A program made the position numbers and the translations under genes. Under the pieces are notes generated by a model. It saw only the letters and a program-made list of their open reading frames with translations. It searched no databases and was not told the DNA's origin. DNA of 9,468 bases. It comes from Sporichthyaceae bacterium. Its GTDB lineage: Bacteria > Actinomycetota > Actinomycetes > JACCYY01. The DNA is taken from contig JACCYY010000277.1 in the NCBI GenBank assembly GCA_013696235.1, positions 1 to 9,468 on the forward strand, given 5' to 3'. Positions 6,429-9,468 of this stretch are shown one piece after another; within the stretch, counting starts at the first letter, position 1, and each line of letters starts with the position of its first letter.

Positions 6429-7304
6429 GTGGCGGGAGACGGGTCGAAATTCAGCGGCACGCTCGTGCTCGCCGCGACACCGATCGGGTCGGTCGAGGAT
6501 GCCTCGCCGCGGCTTCGCGCCGAGCTCTCCGGCGCCGACGTGGTCGCCGCGGAGGACACGCGCCGGCTGCGCCGGCTGGCCGGCGCGCTCGACCTCGCGA
6601 TCCGTGGCCGGGTCGTCTCCTACTACGAGGCCAACGAGGTCGCGCGGACCAGTGAGCTGCTCGAGGCGCTGCTCGGCGGCGCGCGCGTGGTGCTCGTCAC
6701 CGACGCGGGGATGCCGAGCGTCTCCGACCCCGGCTACCGCCTGGTCGCCGCGGCCGTCGAGGCCGATGTCGTGGTGACCGTCGTGCCCGGACCCTCGGCG
6801 GTGCTCGCGGCGCTCGCGGTCTCGGGACTCCCGGTGGACCGGTTCTGCTTCGAGGGCTTCCTGCCGCGCAAGGCGGGCGAGCGGACTCGAAGGCTCCACG
6901 AGCTGGCGACCGAGCCGCGCACCATGGTGTTCTTCGAGGCACCGCACCGGCTGGACGAGACGCTCGGCTCGATCGCCCTCGCGTTCGGCGCCGAGCGGCC
7001 GGCCGCGGTCTGCCGCGAGCTGACCAAGACGTACGAGGAGGTCCGCCGGGGGTCGGTGCGCGAGCTCCAGGAGTGGGCTGCACTCGGAGTTCGCGGCGAG
7101 ATCACCCTCGTCGTCGCCGGTGCACCGCCGCTCGACCCGGCTGAGCTCACCAGCGCAGATCTGATCGGTGCGGTACGCGTCCGCGAGGAGGCCGGTCTGA
7201 GCCGCAGGGACGCGATCGCCGGTGCGGCTCTCGACCTCGGCGTGCCGAAGCGCGTGGTGTTCGACGCCGTGGTCGCCGCCAAGCCCGGGCGCGCTGCGCG
7301 CTGA
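6429..7304 (+). CDS. rsmI: 16S rRNA (cytidine1402-2'-O)-methyltransferase
   Basis: This 291-residue tetrapyrrole-methylase-fold enzyme uses S-adenosylmethionine to methylate the ribose of C1402 in the decoding centre of 16S rRNA. Visible family motifs are LVLAATPIGSVEDASPR (12-28), VVAAEDTRR (38-46), SYYEANE (64-70), VTDAGMPSVSDPGYRLV (90-106), VPGPSAVLAAL (119-129), FEGFLPRK (141-148), FFEAPHRLDET (168-178) and CRELTKTYEEVRRG (195-208). The usual TPIGN reads TPIGS here, a position that also varies in other actinobacteria. GTG 6429 was chosen because GGGGAGG at 6413-6419 is then nine bases away; ATG at 6420 would abut it. The length matches the roughly 286 residues of the E. coli enzyme. The C-terminal lysine-rich VAAKPGRAAR ends at a TGA that overlaps a foreign coding scrap. 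Confidence 0.93.
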   Translation: MAGDGSKFSGTLVLAATPIGSVEDASPRLRAELSGADVVAAEDTRRLRRLAGALDLAIRGRVVSYYEANEVARTSELLEALLGGARVVLVTDAGMPSVSDPGYRLVAAAVEADVVVTVVPGPSAVLAALAVSGLPVDRFCFEGFLPRKAGERTRRLHELATEPRTMVFFEAPHRLDETLGSIALAFGAERPAAVCRELTKTYEEVRRGSVRELQEWAALGVRGEITLVVAGAPPLDPAELTSADLIGAVRVREEAGLSRRDAIAGAALDLGVPKRVVFDAVVAAKPGRAAR

Positions 7305-7363
7305 CGCTCACCGCGATCTGCGACGCGCTCGGCTGCCAGCCGGGCGACCTGTTCTCCGTGCCC
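7301..7363 (+). pseudogene. Tail of an Xre/Cro-type (HTH_26-like) regulator
   Basis: The frame starting at 7301 reads LTLTAICDALGCQPGDLFSV. This is the typical end of small Xre-family regulators, where a sequence like TLAAICDALGCQPGDL follows the recognition helix. The N-terminal helix-turn-helix and any start codon are absent; upstream is the 3' end of rsmI in another frame, overlapping by four bases. The frame runs on without a stop into the antisense of the next gene, so the natural end is also lost. The rest of 7305-7441, between convergent rsmI and the SRPBCC gene, holds short GC-rich palindromes but no convincing terminator. Confidence 0.55.
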
Positions 7364-7441
7364 TCGGGAACGGGGCGCGCGGAGGGCTCCGCCGGGGTCG
7401 ATCACCTCCGGGCGGCGCGCTCCACGGGTCGGCTCAGCGGG

Positions 7442-7924
7442 TCAGCCGGCGAGCAGGTCGTCGAGCTTCTCGTAGCCCTGAACCACTCCGGACTCCATGC
7501 CGCTGGCGAGCATGGCGTCCCGCGCCTCGATCGACTCCACGATCGACTGGCCGCGCAGCCGGGTGCGACCGCTGCCGAGGTCCTCGAGCGTGAGGATCTC
7601 CAGGCTCACCGCGTCCGGCCAGCCGTCGAAGCCGAACGTCTGCACGATCCGCTCGTTCGGCCGCACCTCGTGGAACGAGCCGTAGAAGCCGAACTCCTCG
7701 TCGCCGCGGCCGTGCACGTAGCGGTAGCTGCCGCCCGTACGGGCGTCCCACTGCTCGACCCGCATGTCGATGTCGCGGGGACCGATCCACTGGGTGAACA
7801 GATCGCGGTCGACGTGCGCCCGGAACACCTGCTCCGGCGGGGCGTCGAACTCGCGGACGATCTCGACGATCGGGAGGTCCGGGACCGCGCTGATCGTCGT
7901 CTCGGGGTGTGTGGTGCTGGTCAT
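7442..7924 (-). CDS. SRPBCC / AHSA1-like START-fold protein
   Basis: The 160-residue cytoplasmic protein belongs to the SRPBCC (activator of Hsp90 ATPase 1-like) ligand-binding fold. Typical elements are EFDAPPEQVFRAHVDRDLFT (25-44), TQWIGP, GGSYRYVHG (64-72), FYGSFHEVRPNERIVQTF (80-97) and the C-terminal helix GMESGVVQGYEKLDDLLAG (142-160). The fold makes a hydrophobic pocket; the ligand or reaction is not predictable. ATG 7922-7924 overlaps the stop of the upstream ArsR gene as ATGA, so the two are translated together. ArsR-SRPBCC pairs are common in actinobacteria, and the regulator is expected to control this gene as well as itself. Confidence 0.88.
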   Translation of the reverse strand: MTSTTHPETTISAVPDLPIVEIVREFDAPPEQVFRAHVDRDLFTQWIGPRDIDMRVEQWDARTGGSYRYVHGRGDEEFGFYGSFHEVRPNERIVQTFGFDGWPDAVSLEILTLEDLGSGRTRLRGQSIVESIEARDAMLASGMESGVVQGYEKLDDLLAG

Positions 7925-8322
7925 GACGCTGCTCCTTCGCTGCTGCTGGACTGGGTTGTCCCGGCCTGAGTTGTCCCGGCCTGAGTTGTCCCGGGGCCGT
8001 CTTCGGTCATTGCCGCCAGCACCGCATCCAAGCGCTGGTAGCGCTCCTCCGCCTGCCGGCGATAGCGCTCGATCCACTTGGTCATCAGGTCGAACACCTG
8101 CGCTTCCAGATGCACCGGGCGGCGTTGCGCCTCCCGGCTGCGGCTGACCAGGCCGGCCGCCTCGAGCACCTTGAGGTGCTTCGAGACCGCCTGCAGGCTG
8201 ACGTCGTACGGCGCGGCCAGCTGGTTGACGGTCGCGTCGTCGACCGCCAGCCGGGCGACCATGTCGCGCCGCGTCGGGTCGGCCAGCGCGGAGAACACTC
8301 TGGAGAGCTGGTCTGCCGCCAC
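7921..8322 (-). CDS. ArsR-family transcriptional regulator, cysteine-free
   Basis: This 133-residue winged helix-turn-helix repressor has the family N-terminus SRVFSALADPTRRDMVARLA (7-26), the recognition region VSLQAVSKHLKVLEAAGLV (41-59), and the wing with RRPVHLEAQVFDLMTKWIERY. There is no cysteine, so the classical metal-binding CxC site is absent. This fits the non-metal branch that is usually coupled to an SRPBCC gene. GTG 8320-8322 is preceded by AGGAGG at 8328-8333, at a good distance. The last 25 residues are a low-complexity tail with the repeat GTTQA, encoded by a 15-bp DNA repeat. The stop overlaps the next gene by four bases. Two palindromes in its promoter indicate autorepression. 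Confidence 0.9.
   Translation of the reverse strand: MAADQLSRVFSALADPTRRDMVARLAVDDATVNQLAAPYDVSLQAVSKHLKVLEAAGLVSRSREAQRRPVHLEAQVFDLMTKWIERYRRQAEERYQRLDAVLAAMTEDGPGTTQAGTTQAGTTQSSSSEGAAS
7955..7994. repeat. 15-bp tandem repeat inside the ArsR gene
   Basis: GTTGTCCCGGCCTGA at 7955-7969 is repeated exactly at 7970-7984, and its first ten bases again at 7985-7994. The unit is a multiple of three, so copy changes keep the frame. It encodes the Gly-Thr-Thr-Gln-Ala units of the ArsR tail. Confidence 0.9.
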
Positions 8323-8335
8323 CGTCGTCCTCCTA

Positions 8336-8355
8336 GCTCAACCGATTGGTTGAGC
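8336..8355. promoter_or_regulatory. ArsR operator, site 1
   Basis: GCTCAACC and GGTTGAGC are perfect 8-bp arms around GATT. The site covers the predicted transcription start of arsR and shares TCAACC-N4-GGTTGA with a second site 46 bases away, centre to centre. Being palindromic, duplicated and placed on the promoter suggests it binds the ArsR dimer. Confidence 0.75.
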
Positions 8356-8358
8356 ACG

Positions 8359-8387
8359 ACCGTAGGACCGGACTGCTTCCTTGTCAA
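8359..8387 (-). promoter_or_regulatory. Promoter of the arsR-SRPBCC operon
   Basis: On the minus strand TTGACA (8387-8382) is separated by 17 bases from TACGGT (8364-8359), which fits the actinobacterial TAnnnT -10. The start of transcription should fall near 8352, giving a leader of about 30 bases with AGGAGG before the GTG. The -35 overlaps operator site 2, and the start region lies in operator site 1. Confidence 0.7.
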
Positions 8388-8399
8388 CCTTTCGGTTGA
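8384..8399. promoter_or_regulatory. ArsR operator, site 2
   Basis: TCAACC-TTTC-GGTTGA has perfect 6-bp arms and the same half-sites and spacing as site 1. It overlaps four bases of the -35 element of the arsR promoter. It also lies 55 bases upstream of the divergent DUF5655-type gene and could influence it. Confidence 0.7.
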
Positions 8400-8453
8400 A
8401 GAAATCGGCACGTTGCCTGACCGGTCGGGTAGTCGGCCCGCGATGATGGCCGG

Positions 8454-8876
8454 ATGGCGGGTTGGGAGTGCCCGGACTGCGGGCGGCGGTTCGCCCGGCG
8501 CGGGCAGGGACACGAGTGCTCACCGGCGATGTTGCTCGATGAGTACTTCTCCACCGGCCCGGAGCGCGAGCGGCCGATCTTCGACGCGGTCATGGCGGAG
8601 CTCGACGACGCCGGCATCGGCCCGATCCACGTCGAGCCGCTGGCCGTCGGCATCTTCCTCAAGCGGGCACAGACGTTCGCCCAGCTTCGACCGATGCAGC
8701 GATGGGTGGCGTTGTCCTTTTCGCTCGGCCGTCAGGTCGACCACCCGTTGATCACGCGCAAGGTGACCGCGTACAGCGGCCGCTACTACCACGTGGTCAA
8801 CCTGCGCAGCCGGGACGACCTCGACGACCAGATCGTCGGCTGGCTCGCCGAGGCATATGACGCCGCTCCCGGCTGA
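8454..8876 (+). CDS. DUF5655-type protein with N-terminal zinc-knuckle motif
   Basis: The protein has 140 residues. The start has CPDCGRRFARRGQGHEC (6-22), where C6, C9, H20 and C22 could bind zinc. The rest (about 27-137) resembles the DUF5655 domain, with YFSTGPERERPIFDAVMAEL, VGIFLKRAQTFAQLRPMQRW, LSFSLGRQVDHPLITRKV and YYHVVNLRSRDDLDDQIVGWL. Such proteins are thought to act on DNA or in stress, but no activity is established as far as I know. ATG 8454 includes the cysteine motif; no clear ribosome binding site is seen. It is divergent from the arsR operon and shares the 131-base region containing both operators. The stop lies within a hairpin. Confidence 0.72.
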   Translation: MAGWECPDCGRRFARRGQGHECSPAMLLDEYFSTGPERERPIFDAVMAELDDAGIGPIHVEPLAVGIFLKRAQTFAQLRPMQRWVALSFSLGRQVDHPLITRKVTAYSGRYYHVVNLRSRDDLDDQIVGWLAEAYDAAPG

Positions 8877-8888
8877 CGCTCAGCCGGG
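8868..8888 (+). terminator. Hairpin at the end of the DUF5655-type gene
   Basis: CCCGGCTGA pairs perfectly with TCAGCCGGG around a three-base loop (CGC), a 9-bp GC-rich stem that contains the stop codon. There is no T tract. Hairpins without a T tract are proposed terminators in actinobacteria, so this is plausible but unproven. Confidence 0.5.
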
Positions 8889-8918
8889 TCGGCGGACCGG
8901 ACCCGAATGGCCGCCTGA

Positions 8919-9047
8919 AGCGGAGATCTCGAGTACCTGCACCGGTTGCGCGCCGCAGCATGCCTCCGGTCGGACGAGATCGCCCACGCGGCACTGGCAC
9001 GCGACGGCGTCGACGTCGAGTACGTGACCTGCCGGCTGTACCGATAG
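8919..9047 (+). pseudogene. Unassigned coding-like scrap
   Basis: A 42-codon open stretch follows a TGA and ends at TAG 9045-9047. It reads YLHRLRAAACLRSDEIAHAA and then LARDGVDVEYVTCRLYR. Composition and the G/C-rich third positions look like real protein-coding sequence, but no family is recognised and no ATG or GTG start is in frame (only a TTG at 8946). It probably is the 3' end of a lost gene. Bases 9048-9110 hold nothing clear. Confidence 0.3.
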
Positions 9048-9110
9048 GCGACGACGACGAGCGCTTCCCGATCATGCCCTCCGGACACACCGGGACGGTA
9101 CAGACCGATT

Positions 9111-9468
<358 letters not shown>

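Noticed and set aside
7365..7430. GC-rich palindromes as a terminator between rsmI and the SRPBCC gene
   Set aside because: The arms are short with loops of one or two bases, or interrupted, and there is no T tract.

Overview
The window is high-GC DNA with the gene order and signals of an actinomycete chromosome. It has many GTG starts, TAnnnT -10 boxes sitting directly before start codons, and a divergent pmt/rsmI pair with metG nearby, an arrangement also known from Mycobacterium. I cannot name a genus from this sequence.

The left third (1-3181) is accessory and partly decayed. It holds, from the left: the C-terminal remnant of a large serine recombinase running off the window edge; a broken gene for a double helix-turn-helix protein; a broken small gene; an intact P-loop kinase; a second P-loop kinase split by a frameshift; and an intact paralogue of the double helix-turn-helix gene. 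The two helix-turn-helix copies lie in the same orientation and bracket the kinase pair. Three genes here each look as if they lost one base. This resembles the worn end of an integrated element carrying a kinase cassette.

The middle (3299-7304) is intact core chromosome. On the minus strand, pmt (protein O-mannosyltransferase), a SpoU/TrmH-type RNA methyltransferase and a small four-helix membrane protein follow one another and may be co-transcribed. rsmI (16S rRNA C1402 2'-O-methyltransferase) diverges from pmt.

The right part (7300-9468) is a second accessory patch between rsmI and metG. It holds the tail of a lost Xre-type regulator abutting the rsmI stop; an ArsR regulator translationally coupled to an SRPBCC (AHSA1-like) protein; a DUF5655-type protein with an N-terminal zinc-knuckle-like motif; an unassigned coding-like scrap; a remnant of an ISL3-type transposase C-terminus; and the first 80 codons of metG. 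The ArsR promoter is unusually clear: TTGACA-17-TACGGT, with one copy of the palindrome TCAACC-N4-GGTTGA over the -35 and another at the predicted start of transcription.

No RNA genes, CRISPR arrays or complete insertion sequences were seen. The most interesting unexplained content is the kinase cassette and the coupled small gene before it. Its role cannot be settled from sequence alone.
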